Source: an uncultured Lachnospiraceae bacterium
Lineage (GTDB): Bacteria > Bacillota > Clostridia > Lachnospirales > Lachnospiraceae
Assembly (NCBI GenBank): GCA_947175845.1
Contig: CAMWOK010000024.1
Span: 1-18,471, forward strand
Direction of reading: 5' to 3'
Length of the DNA stretch: 18,471 nucleotides
The notes under the pieces were generated by a model, which searched no databases, was not told the origin of the DNA, and saw only the letters and a list, made by a program, of their open reading frames with translations. Positions 1 through 7,046 of this stretch are shown here, piece by piece. The position numbers were made by a program, and so were the translations under genes. Within the stretch, counting starts at the first letter, position 1. Each line of letters opens with the position of its first letter.

Positions 1-1055
1 AACTCCGTCTGAATATCGTACTCATCGCGCAGAAGATCATACACCTCAATGCCTGCAAGCCCGACAGACAGCGTGTTGACCGAGAGTTTTGTGATGTCAA
101 AATCATAGACCGAGTCCCCGTTTACCAGCTCTTTTGCATACGCATAGTAATCGCCGATTTGATTGATCTCTCGGCGCGCATACGCGACCATGTCCTTCAC
201 CTTATCAAATACTTCCTGTCCGTGCAGTGCCAGATTTCTTCTCGAGATATCCAGACTGGACATCAGAAGATACGATCCGCTTGTCGTCTGTGTGATATTG
301 ATAATCTGGCGCACATGCCCTTCACTCATCTGCGGGCCGGTGAGCAAAAATGACGACTGTGTCAGCGAACCGCCCGACTTGTGCATACTGACTGCCGCCA
401 TATCTGCGCCCGCCTCCATCGCTGTCAGCGGCAAATCGCGGTCAAAATAAAACTGCGTGCCGTGCGCCTCGTCCACAAGCACCTTCATACCATGCGCATG
501 TGCCAAGTCCGTGATGCCCTTGAGATTCGAGCAGATCCCATAGTAGGTCGGATTATTGACAAGCACCGCCTTCGCGTCCGGATTCTCCGCGATTGCCTTC
601 TCGACCTCGCCAAGCCGCATCCCCAGCGCGATACCGAGCGCATGATTCATATCGGGATTGACATACACCGGGATTGCCCCGCAGAGAATCATACTGTTGA
701 TCACACTCCTGTGCACATTGCGCGGAAGTATGATCTTGTCCCCCCGCTTACAGACAGAGAGTACCATACTCTGCACGGCAGATGTCGTACCGCCTACCAT
801 AAAGTACGCATGTGCTGCTCCAAATGCCTCCGCAGCGATCTCTTCTGCCTCCTTTATGACCGAAACCGGATGGCAGAGATTGTCCAGCATTTTCATCGAA
901 TTGACATCGACCAGGAGACATTGTTCCCCCAGAAACCGGGTCAGATCAGGGTTCCCCTTTCCATGTTTATGCCCCGGCACATCAAACGGCACAAGCCGAT
1001 TCCTCTTCATTTCCTCCAGTGCTTCCAATATGGGAGCGCGCGACTGATCAAGCAT
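1..1055 (-). CDS. Orn/Lys/Arg decarboxylase, PLP-dependent (3' end outside window)
   Basis: This is the N-terminal 351 codons of an aminotransferase-fold decarboxylase of the Orn/Lys/Arg class; the gene runs off the window at base 1. Visible motifs are VPGHKHG near residue 27, the PLP-fold VDEAHG at 194-199 and SMHKSGGSLTQSS, with the probable Schiff-base lysine at about K226. The N-terminus starts almost directly at the catalytic fold, without the N-terminal wing domain of the E. coli inducible enzymes, as in the Bacillus SpeA/YaaO type. The ATG at 1055 follows an AAAGGGGA ribosome site. It lies 39 nt after speD, so the two are very likely co-transcribed. The product should be agmatine, cadaverine or putrescine; sequence alone does not tell which substrate is used. 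The polyamine context favours arginine or ornithine/lysine decarboxylation feeding spermidine-type synthesis. Confidence 0.93.
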   Translation of the reverse strand, partial: MLDQSRAPILEALEEMKRNRLVPFDVPGHKHGKGNPDLTRFLGEQCLLVDVNSMKMLDNLCHPVSVIKEAEEIAAEAFGAAHAYFMVGGTTSAVQSMVLSVCKRGDKIILPRNVHRSVINSMILCGAIPVYVNPDMNHALGIALGMRLGEVEKAIAENPDAKAVLVNNPTYYGICSNLKGITDLAHAHGMKVLVDEAHGTQFYFDRDLPLTAMEAGADMAAVSMHKSGGSLTQSSFLLTGPQMSEGHVRQIINITQTTSGSYLLMSSLDISRRNLALHGQEVFDKVKDMVAYARREINQIGDYYAYAKELVNGDSVYDFDITKLSVNTLSVGLAGIEVYDLLRDEYDIQTE

Positions 1056-1094
1056 TTTGTCTCAAATCCCCTTTCTGCCTGATAAATGCTGCCC

Positions 1095-1892
1095 TTAATA
1101 GATATTCACGCCGCTGAAAATCTCGATCATCTCCTGCCGCAGGCTATTGCTAATCTGCAGCCTTGTCTTGGGCGTAATCTCATAGATATCTGAATTGAAC
1201 AGATAATTCTGCAGATCCATCTCTTTGATCAGCATCTTCGTGTGAAATATATTCGCCTGATACATGTTGATATCGACCGCATCATATTTAGCCAAAATCA
1301 ACCGGTCTATGTAGTCCTGTATCGACGTGATCTTATGGTCGATAAACAGCTTCTTCCCTTCCACATTTCGCGTAAAGCCCCGCACCCGGTAATCCATCGT
1401 GATAATGTCCGAGTCAAAACTGCCAATCAGATAATCCAGCGTGCTCAGCGGCGTAATCTCCCCGCACGTCGCCACGTCGATATCCACGCGGAATGTCGCG
1501 ATATTGGTCTCGGGGTGATACTCCGGGTACGTGTGCACCGTGATGTGGCTCTTGTCAAGATGCCCCACAATCTCATTATCCTCGTAGACAAGCGCTGCGC
1601 TCGCCGCACTTTTCTGCCCTGCCGGTATCATATTCGACTCCGCGATCAGAAACGTCACGCTCGCCCCCTGCGGCTCATAGTCCTGCCGCGATACATTCAG
1701 CACATGGGCGCCGATCATCTCTGTCACATGAAACAAAATCTTGGTGAGCCGTTCCGAATTGTACTGCTCGTCGATATATGCGATATAATCCTTCTGCTCG
1801 CGTGCACTCTTCGCATAACAGACATCATAGATGTTAAAACTCAGTGATTTGGTAAGATTATTAAAACCATATAATTTCAGTTTTGTTTCCAT
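1095..1892 (-). CDS. speD: S-adenosylmethionine decarboxylase proenzyme (SpeD, E. coli type)
   Basis: This 265-aa protein makes decarboxylated SAM, the aminopropyl donor for spermidine synthesis. It matches the long E. coli-like class: the N-terminus LKLYGFNNLTKSLSF, RQDYEPQGASVT at about 69-80, the self-cleavage site HLDKSHITVHTYPE with Lys114-Ser115 (Ser becomes the pyruvoyl cofactor), the STCG-like ATCGEITPL, and DYRVRGFTR. The length agrees with the family (about 264 aa). The frame is open upstream to a GTG at 1916, but I place the start at the ATG at 1892. There AGGAAGG lies about 11 nt upstream and the protein then begins where E. coli SpeD begins. It is first in a polyamine operon, ahead of the decarboxylase, and is preceded by a long structured leader, so expression is probably controlled by premature termination. 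Confidence 0.96.
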   Translation of the reverse strand: METKLKLYGFNNLTKSLSFNIYDVCYAKSAREQKDYIAYIDEQYNSERLTKILFHVTEMIGAHVLNVSRQDYEPQGASVTFLIAESNMIPAGQKSAASAALVYEDNEIVGHLDKSHITVHTYPEYHPETNIATFRVDIDVATCGEITPLSTLDYLIGSFDSDIITMDYRVRGFTRNVEGKKLFIDHKITSIQDYIDRLILAKYDAVDINMYQANIFHTKMLIKEMDLQNYLFNSDIYEITPKTRLQISNSLRQEMIEIFSGVNIY

Positions 1893-2034
1893 GTACGATA
1901 ATACCTTCCTCTCCACTGCCCGCGTTAATCAGATGCTGCTGACATGATTTACCAAGATGGCAATGTCCAATCGGACAGAACGATTTATCTTCCCGTGCGC
2001 CGCTCTGGTCTGTGCATAAAAAAGTGGAAACCAT
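1861..2034 (-). CDS. Possible small Cys-rich leader ORF overlapping speD (speculative)
   Basis: A 57-codon frame starts at the ATG at 2034 and ends at 1861, overlapping the first 32 nt of speD in another frame. The frame remains open upstream to a TTG at 2067. Its product would be Cys/His-rich in the middle (FCPIGHCHLGKSC), which could look like a metal site but may be chance. The ATG lies in the loop of the terminator-like hairpin at 2023-2048, and the only weak ribosome-site-like bases (GTGGGAA) lie in its 5' arm. If translated, it could couple ribosome movement to attenuation or to speD initiation. I do not recognise the peptide. The frame may equally be a by-product of structured RNA sequence. 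Confidence 0.25.
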   Translation of the reverse strand: MVSTFLCTDQSGAREDKSFCPIGHCHLGKSCQQHLINAGSGEEGIIVHGNKTEIIWF

Positions 2035-2047
2035 CACTGATTCCCAC
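2024..2047 (-). terminator. Terminator-like hairpin in the speD leader (candidate attenuator)
   Basis: Read on the minus strand, GTGGGAA (2047-2041) pairs with TTTCCAC (2030-2024) with one G-U pair. A flanking A-T pair extends the stem to 8 bp. The loop is 10 nt and six T residues (2023-2018) follow at once. This is the layout of an intrinsic terminator, placed about 200 nt into the leader and 130 nt before the speD start. It is enclosed by an 8-bp helix, CTCTGGTC (2118-2111) with GACCAGAG (2010-2003). Upstream is a further 10-bp helix, 2207-2198 with 2160-2151, which encloses a GGGT/ACCC hairpin. The arrangement suggests conditional termination, but no ligand can be named. Confidence 0.55.
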
Positions 2048-2237
2048 TCACAAAAATTCTCACTCAATTATCCCTACATGTATCCATCACATATAAGTTC
2101 CTATAAAGCTGACCAGAGTCTATATAGCAAAAAAGTTTACTTTTACTACTCTTATTGATTTTCACAAGTGGATTGCTGCGGGTATTCTGACACACCCAAT
2201 CAATAAGGCTCTAATCGCCTTAATATTTACAACGTTT

Positions 2238-2266
2238 ATTATACGTGAAGCTCTGCTCAATTGCAA
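2238..2266 (-). promoter_or_regulatory. Promoter of the speD operon
   Basis: The -35 box TTGCAA (2266-2261) is separated by 17 nt from a perfect -10 TATAAT (2243-2238) on the minus strand. Transcription should start near 2231, giving a leader of about 340 nt before speD. The gene-free stretch 1893-2316 is therefore mostly leader RNA, described under the attenuator entry. No convincing terminator separates it from the Uma2 gene upstream; only a weak hairpin at 2295-2308 is present, without a T-run in the minus direction. Confidence 0.75.
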
Positions 2267-2316
2267 GAACTTTTTTATTCCTTTTGCCACAGGGCAGTTC
2301 CAGAACTGTTTTGATC

Positions 2317-2859
2317 CTACAGCTCCAGATTCGACATCCGAATCGACAAATCCGTGTAGATGCCCGCCGGAATGTCTTCCGTAAAGCTGTACTCATTCAT
2401 GTCATCCTGGTAGAAATTGTAGACCATCACTCTGGTCTTCTCCGCGTCCACAATCCAGTACTCACGCACCCCTGCAGCGCGGTACTTAAAAAGTTTCGTC
2501 GTATAGTCAATCCTTCTGCTGGCCGGTGACACCACCTCGATGATCCAGTCCGGCGCACCGTTGCAGCCTCTGTCATCCAGCTTGTTCTCATCAAAAATAA
2601 TGCTGATATCCGGCTCCACATAGCTCTTGTCATCCGCATCGATAAACACGCCAAACGGGGTGATATCCACCTCGCCCTTGAAACTGTTTCTCCGGATGTG
2701 CTCCCGAATGGTCGCAAAAAGCTCTCCGACAATTCTCTGGTGATTGCGCGTGGTCGGCGCCATATAATAAACCTTTCCGTCTATGAGCTCTGCCCGCTGC
2801 CCATCTGGAAGATTGTATATATCGCTTACTGTGTAAGTGTTTAATTCCGTTAATGCCAT
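2317..2859 (-). CDS. Uma2-family PD-(D/E)XK endonuclease-like protein (DUF820)
   Basis: This 180-aa protein carries the Uma2/DUF820 signature: VEPDISIIFD with Asp84, then PDWIIEVVSPASR with Glu108, then DYTTKLFKYRAAGVREYWIVD with Lys122. Asp, Glu and Lys form the expected PD-(D/E)XK nuclease triad. An N-terminal part (RAELIDGKVYYMAPTTRNHQRI) is also typical of the family. The start ATG at 2859 has a strong GATAAGGAGAAG ribosome site, and a perfect TATAAT lies at 2910-2915. It is transcribed alone, between the butyrate terminator and the polyamine promoter. Biological roles of Uma2 proteins are poorly known; they are often numerous in cyanobacteria and sporadic elsewhere. No restriction or toxin partner is adjacent. 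The family assignment is firm, the function unknown. Confidence 0.9.
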   Translation of the reverse strand: MALTELNTYTVSDIYNLPDGQRAELIDGKVYYMAPTTRNHQRIVGELFATIREHIRRNSFKGEVDITPFGVFIDADDKSYVEPDISIIFDENKLDDRGCNGAPDWIIEVVSPASRRIDYTTKLFKYRAAGVREYWIVDAEKTRVMVYNFYQDDMNEYSFTEDIPAGIYTDLSIRMSNLEL

Positions 2860-2909
2860 TCCTCTTCTCCTTATCCCTTGTGTAGATTGTGTTTTTATTT
2901 TATATTCTG

Positions 2910-2915
2910 ATTATA
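2910..2915 (-). promoter_or_regulatory. -10 box of the Uma2 gene
   Basis: A perfect TATAAT (minus strand) lies about 50 nt before the Uma2 start. No good -35 is visible at 16-18 nt spacing (the bases there read TTTTAT or similar), so the promoter is likely weak or activator-dependent. It begins immediately after the butyrate operon terminator, so the Uma2 gene has its own transcript. Confidence 0.45.
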
Positions 2916-2934
2916 CCCTATTTTTCGACAAAAT

Positions 2935-2966
2935 AAAACCCCAAAGGACAAATCCTTTGAGGTTTT
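2935..2966 (-). terminator. Terminator of the butyrate operon, after etfA
   Basis: A 14-bp stem, AAAACCTCAAAGGA with TCCTTTGGGGTTTT, has a 4-nt loop and one G-U pair, and is followed by a T-rich run on the minus strand. The A-rich opposite flank would let it act on the plus strand too. It sits 18 nt past the etfA stop and closes the thl-etfA unit. Confidence 0.9.
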
Positions 2967-2983
2967 TATATAAATATTTTTGC

Positions 2984-4027
2984 TTACTTGTTTGCGACAG
3001 CAGACTTGATCTGCTCTGTCAGCATCGGAACAATCTTGTTCAGATCGCCCACGATACCGTAATCTGCCACATCGAAGATCGGCGCGGTTTCGTCCTTGTT
3101 GATTGCGACGATAATGTCGGACTCCTCCATACCTGCCAGATGCTGGATCGCACCGGAGATACCGATTGCAAAGTATACGTTCGGGCGGACGGTCTTTCCA
3201 GTCTGTCCAACCTGCAGATCCTTGCTCTTCCAGCCAGCGTCCACAACCGCACGCGAGCAGCTCACTGTGCCGCCGATTGCCTCAGCAAGATCGTCGAGAA
3301 TCTTGAAGTTCTCCGGGCTTCCCACGCCGCGGCCGCCGGATACAAGAATCTTTGCATCCATGATATCCACGGTATCTGTGAGGTTCTTGACAACCTCAAC
3401 GATCTCAACATACTTGTTGTCCGGTGTAAATCCAGGATTGTACTCCTCGACAACAGCCTTCGCACCCTCCTTCTTCTCAAGCTTCTGCATAACGCCCGGA
3501 CGCACGGTCGCCATCTGCGGACGGAAATCAGGACATGCGATCGTAGCGATTGTGTTTCCGCCAAATGCCGGACGTGTCATGAGCAGCTGATTGTGCTTCT
3601 GCTCCTTGCCCGGAATCGGGTTGATCGGAAAATCGCCGATTTCCAGAGAAGTACAGTCCGCTGTCAGACCTGTATGTACTCTCGCGGAAACTCTCGGTCC
3701 CAGGTCACGGCCAATAGCCGTAGCGCCCACCAGCAGAATCTCCGGCTTGAACTGGTTGATAACAGATGACAGTGCATGTGCGTACGGCTCTGTCCTGTAC
3801 TCCTTCAACTCCGGATCATCGACCACGATCACCTTGTCTGCACCGTAGGCTGCAAGCTCGTCTGCCAGATCCTTAACGCCGCTTCCGACCAGTACTGCTG
3901 TCACCTCTGTTGCCAGTTTCTCCGCAAGTCTCTTACCTTCGCCAATCAGCTCAAGGGCAATGCTGCTCACCTTGTTATCCACCTGCTGTGCGAAGACAAA
4001 CACGCCTTTATATTCTTCTAAATTCAT
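2984..4027 (-). CDS. etfA: Electron transfer flavoprotein, alpha subunit (butyrate type)
   Basis: EtfA, 347 aa, is the FAD-carrying subunit that pairs with EtfB and passes electrons to butyryl-CoA dehydrogenase in the cytoplasm. The N-terminal ETF domain covers about residues 1-200 (GVFVFAQQVDN, DLGPRVSARVHTGLTADCT). The C-terminal FAD domain is diagnostic: SGGRGVGSPENF, SRAVVDAGW, QVGQTGKTV, YFAIGISGAIQHLAGM and AINKDETAPIFDVADYGIVGDL. The ATG at 4027 has GGAGG 6 nt upstream. It is last in the operon, 55 nt after etfB. In Clostridia this EtfAB-Bcd complex couples NADH-dependent crotonyl-CoA reduction to ferredoxin reduction; bifurcation here is inferred from family and context. Confidence 0.97.
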   Translation of the reverse strand: MNLEEYKGVFVFAQQVDNKVSSIALELIGEGKRLAEKLATEVTAVLVGSGVKDLADELAAYGADKVIVVDDPELKEYRTEPYAHALSSVINQFKPEILLVGATAIGRDLGPRVSARVHTGLTADCTSLEIGDFPINPIPGKEQKHNQLLMTRPAFGGNTIATIACPDFRPQMATVRPGVMQKLEKKEGAKAVVEEYNPGFTPDNKYVEIVEVVKNLTDTVDIMDAKILVSGGRGVGSPENFKILDDLAEAIGGTVSCSRAVVDAGWKSKDLQVGQTGKTVRPNVYFAIGISGAIQHLAGMEESDIIVAINKDETAPIFDVADYGIVGDLNKIVPMLTEQIKSAVANK

Positions 4028-4082
4028 GATAAACCTCCATTATACTTTAAGAGTTCGATAAATCGTTCCTTATGTAATGACA

Positions 4083-4865
4083 TTAGATAACATGCTTCTC
4101 TTTTAACTTATCCATAATGTATGCCACGGATTCCGTCGGGTCGAGTGTAACCTTCTCTCCCTTTCCTTTTCTCACCTTGTCAGATGCCCTTGCAATCTGT
4201 GTCGGTGAACCCTTCAGTCCAAGGTTGGAATCCTCCACATCCTTCAGCTCTGCTCTGCCCCATGTGGTAATCTCTGCCTTGTACGCGTCAAAGATTCCAC
4301 CTGGTGTCATATAACGAGGCTCATTTAACTCAGCGAGTGCCGTAATCAGGCAGGGCATCTTCGCCTTCAGCACATGGTATCTGTCATCGTACTGGCGCTC
4401 AACAACCACGCTGTCGCCCTCGACAGTGATCTTCTGTGCATAGGAGATCACCGGGATTCCAAGATGTTCTGAAATCTGCGGTCCAACCTGCGCGGTATCT
4501 CCGTCAATCGCCTGGCGGCCTGTGATGATGAGATCGTAGTCAAGGTTTCTGATGGCGCCTGCAAGCGTCTGAGACGTAGCCCATGTATCCGCGCCGCCGA
4601 GCACTCTGTCTGTCACAAGGATACCCTTGTCCGCACCCATGGCGATCGCCTCGCGGAGAACCTCCTCCGCCTTCGGAAGACCCATCGTGACAACTGTCAC
4701 CTCTGCGCCATACTGATCCTTTAATCTCAATGCTGCCTCAAGACCTGCCTTGTCGTCAGGATTCATGATTGTCAGCATAGCTGCTCTATCAAGTGTACCG
4801 TCAGGATTGAACTTAACGCCGCCCTTTGTGTCAGGTACCTGTTTCACACATACTACAACTTTCAT
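4083..4865 (-). CDS. etfB: Electron transfer flavoprotein, beta subunit (butyrate type)
   Basis: EtfB, 260 aa. The start VVVCVKQVPDT, MNPDDKAGLEAALRLKD, and the nucleotide-binding signature IITGRQAIDGDTAQVGPQISEHLG at about 113-135 are typical. In bifurcating ETFs this subunit binds the FAD that accepts electrons from NADH. The ATG at 4865 follows AGAAGGAGAA, and the gene lies 35 nt after bcd, 55 nt before etfA. Its length matches clostridial EtfB (about 260 aa). Confidence 0.97.
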   Translation of the reverse strand: MKVVVCVKQVPDTKGGVKFNPDGTLDRAAMLTIMNPDDKAGLEAALRLKDQYGAEVTVVTMGLPKAEEVLREAIAMGADKGILVTDRVLGGADTWATSQTLAGAIRNLDYDLIITGRQAIDGDTAQVGPQISEHLGIPVISYAQKITVEGDSVVVERQYDDRYHVLKAKMPCLITALAELNEPRYMTPGGIFDAYKAEITTWGRAELKDVEDSNLGLKGSPTQIARASDKVRKGKGEKVTLDPTESVAYIMDKLKEKHVI

Positions 4866-4900
4866 GTCTATTCTCCTTCTATTCTTTTTATTATTCGTTT

Positions 4901-6067
4901 TTATTTCAACAGATTCGCGGAGATAACCATTCTCTGAACCTCGCTTGTTCCCTCATAAATCTCCGTAATCTTGGCATCTCTCATCATGCGCTCCACTTCG
5001 TACTCTCTCGTGTAGCCGTATCCGCCGTGAAGCTGAACAGCCTTTGTGGTCACTTCCATCGCCATCTCTGCAGCGTAGAGTTTTGCCATGGCAGCCTCCA
5101 CGTTGTAGGAAGTCTTGTGATCCTTTGTGTACTGATCCTTTGTGCATGCAGCCTTGTATACCATAAACTGGGCAGCCTGTGCCTTTGTCGCCATATCAGC
5201 AAGCTGGAACTGTGTGTTCTGGAATGCGCCGATTGCGCGTCCAAACTGCTTTCTCTCCTGCACGTAGGCGATTGTCCTGTCGAGTGCGCCCTCGCCGATA
5301 CCGAGTGCCTGCGCAGCGATACCGATACGTCCGCCGTCGAGTGTGTGCATCGCGATACCAAATCCCTTGCCCTGCTGTCCGAGCATATTGTCCTTCGGAA
5401 TATGGCAGTCTGTGAAGATCAGCTCATAGGTGGAGGATCCGCGGATACCCATTTTCTTTTCCTTGGTACCAAACGAGAATCCCGGTGTGCCCTTCTCTAC
5501 GATAAACGCAGAGATTTCCTTTGTCATCCTGCCGCGCTTCTCGATCATGCCGGTGATCGCAAAGATCACATACACATCCGCTTCCTTACCGTTTGTGATA
5601 AAGATCTTCGAACCGTTGAGCACCCACTCGTCGCCCTCAAGCACAGCCTTGGTCTGCTGTCCCTGCGCGTCTGTACCTGCGCCCGGCTCGGTCAGACCGA
5701 AAGCGCCGATCTTCTTTCCGCTTGCAAGGTCAGGCAGATACTTCTGCTTCTGCTCCTCTGTGCCGTATGTAAGGATCGGGTCGCAGCACAGTGATGTGTG
5801 AGCGGACACGATAACTGCGGTCGTGCCGCACACCTTTGCCAGCTCCTCGACACACATCGCATAGGTCAGGACATCACAGCCCTGTCCGCCGTACTCCTTC
5901 GGAATGGGAATGCCCATAAAGCCCGCCTTCGCCATTTTCTCAACAGTCTCTCTCGGGAACTCCTCTGTCTCATCTACCTCGATTGCAAGAGGCTTCACCT
6001 CTTTTTCAGCGAACTCTCTAAAGAGCGTTCTCGCCATCTCATGCTCTTTACTCAATGTAAAATCCAT
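4901..6067 (-). CDS. bcd: Butyryl-CoA dehydrogenase (short-chain acyl-CoA dehydrogenase)
   Basis: Bcd, 388 aa, reduces crotonyl-CoA to butyryl-CoA with EtfAB as electron partner. Acyl-CoA dehydrogenase signatures are all present: GAFGLTEPGAGTDA around residue 135, ITNG, ERKQFG, LHGGYGYTREYEVERMMRDA and the C-terminal IYEGTSEVQR. The Glu of YEGT (about residue 372) is the catalytic base position. The frame is open further upstream to 6148, but the ATG at 6067 has GGAGG 9 nt before it and begins MDFTLSKEHE, as family members do. It is preceded by a 94-nt gap holding a hairpin (6110-6143). The neighbours hbd and etfB confirm the butyrate role over a beta-oxidation enzyme. Confidence 0.97.
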   Translation of the reverse strand: MDFTLSKEHEMARTLFREFAEKEVKPLAIEVDETEEFPRETVEKMAKAGFMGIPIPKEYGGQGCDVLTYAMCVEELAKVCGTTAVIVSAHTSLCCDPILTYGTEEQKQKYLPDLASGKKIGAFGLTEPGAGTDAQGQQTKAVLEGDEWVLNGSKIFITNGKEADVYVIFAITGMIEKRGRMTKEISAFIVEKGTPGFSFGTKEKKMGIRGSSTYELIFTDCHIPKDNMLGQQGKGFGIAMHTLDGGRIGIAAQALGIGEGALDRTIAYVQERKQFGRAIGAFQNTQFQLADMATKAQAAQFMVYKAACTKDQYTKDHKTSYNVEAAMAKLYAAEMAMEVTTKAVQLHGGYGYTREYEVERMMRDAKITEIYEGTSEVQRMVISANLLK

Positions 6068-6109
6068 GTTAAATTTCCTCCATTTATTCATAAAAGCTTT
6101 ACTGTAACC

Positions 6110-6143
6110 AGCAAGCCACCGTACCGCTGTACAGTGCCTTGCT
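6110..6143 (-). repeat. Imperfect hairpin between hbd and bcd
   Basis: A 15-nt arm at 6110-6124 pairs with 6129-6143 with two mismatches around a 4-nt loop. No T-run follows in the minus direction, so it does not look like a terminator. Its apex (GTACCGCTGTAC on the plus strand) resembles the hairpin before thl (GTACCGCTACAG). It could stabilise or define processing of the operon mRNA. Confidence 0.55.
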
Positions 6144-6161
6144 GTCATGTTTCGAACTCAG

Positions 6162-7004
6162 TTATTTCTTAGCATAATCATAGAATCCAACGCCTGTCTT
6201 CTTTCCAAGCTTTCCGGCGCGCACCATCTTTCTCAGAAGCGGTGACGGAGCATACTTGGAATCGCCTGTCTCCGCGTAGATTACTTCCATGATGGCAAGC
6301 ACGATATCCAGACCGATGTAATCGCCAAGTGCGAGAGGTCCCATCGGATGATTTGCGCCCAGCTGCATTGCCACATCAATGTCCTCAACGCTCGCAACGC
6401 CTGCAGCGTACACGTTGATCGCCTCGTTGATCATCGGGATGAGGATTCTGTTTACAACGAATCCAGCCGCCTCGTTCACCTCAACCGGAGTCTTGCCGAT
6501 CTCCTTTGAGATGCCCTTAATCTTCTCAACCAGGTCAGCCGGTGTGTTTGCGCCTGCGATAACCTCAACAAGCTTCATTCTGTCAGCCGGGTTGAAGAAG
6601 TGCATACCGATCAGCGGACGATCAAGCCCTGCACCCATCTCTGTGATGGAGAGAGAGGAAGTGTTTGTCGCAAAGATACACTCCGGCTTCACAATCTCCT
6701 GCAGCTCCTTGAATGTGGACTTCTTAATCTCCATCTTCTCAGGAGCCACCTCGATAACAAGGTCACAGTCTGTACAGATATCCTTGAGGCCCGTCGCAAT
6801 CTTTGCAGCGATCGCGTCCGCCTTCTCCTGTGTGATCTTCTCCTTGCTCACGAGGAAGTTCAGATTCTTTAAGATCTTAGCCTTTCCGCCGTCTGCGAAC
6901 TCCTGCTTGATGTCACATAAGCAGACCTCATAACCGTCTGTCATTGCAAATGCCTGTGCAATACCAGAACCCATTGTTCCAGCACCGATAATACCTACTT
7001 TCAT
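6162..7004 (-). CDS. hbd: 3-hydroxybutyryl-CoA dehydrogenase
   Basis: Hbd, 280 aa, reduces acetoacetyl-CoA to 3-hydroxybutyryl-CoA. The N-terminal Rossmann fold opens with VGIIGAGTMGSGIAQAFA (residues 3-20), followed by the acidic Asp31 expected for NAD(H). FATNTSSLSITEMG holds the substrate-binding Ser, IGMHFFNPADRMKLVEVI holds catalytic His135, and the C-terminal domain carries AAGFVVNRILIPMINEAI. The length of about 280 aa is that of clostridial Hbd. The ATG at 7004 follows AAGGAGGA. It lies 42 nt after crt and 94 nt before bcd. Confidence 0.97.
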   Translation of the reverse strand: MKVGIIGAGTMGSGIAQAFAMTDGYEVCLCDIKQEFADGGKAKILKNLNFLVSKEKITQEKADAIAAKIATGLKDICTDCDLVIEVAPEKMEIKKSTFKELQEIVKPECIFATNTSSLSITEMGAGLDRPLIGMHFFNPADRMKLVEVIAGANTPADLVEKIKGISKEIGKTPVEVNEAAGFVVNRILIPMINEAINVYAAGVASVEDIDVAMQLGANHPMGPLALGDYIGLDIVLAIMEVIYAETGDSKYAPSPLLRKMVRAGKLGKKTGVGFYDYAKK

Positions 7005-7046
7005 TGTAAGTCCTCCTTATTGATTTTCCTCTATTTCCTTGTGTTT

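Noticed and set aside
381..1082. Plus-strand open frame (233 codons) opposite the decarboxylase gene
   Set aside because: It is the shadow of a strongly supported PLP-enzyme gene, with a His/Arg/Cys-rich composition typical of antisense frames.
2295..2308. Terminator after the Uma2 gene
   Set aside because: The hairpin has only a 5-6 bp stem with a tight loop, and no T-run follows on the minus strand.
4826..5794. Plus-strand open frame (322 codons) opposite bcd
   Set aside because: It lies antisense to an unmistakable acyl-CoA dehydrogenase, has no motif, and is Cys/His/Leu-rich.
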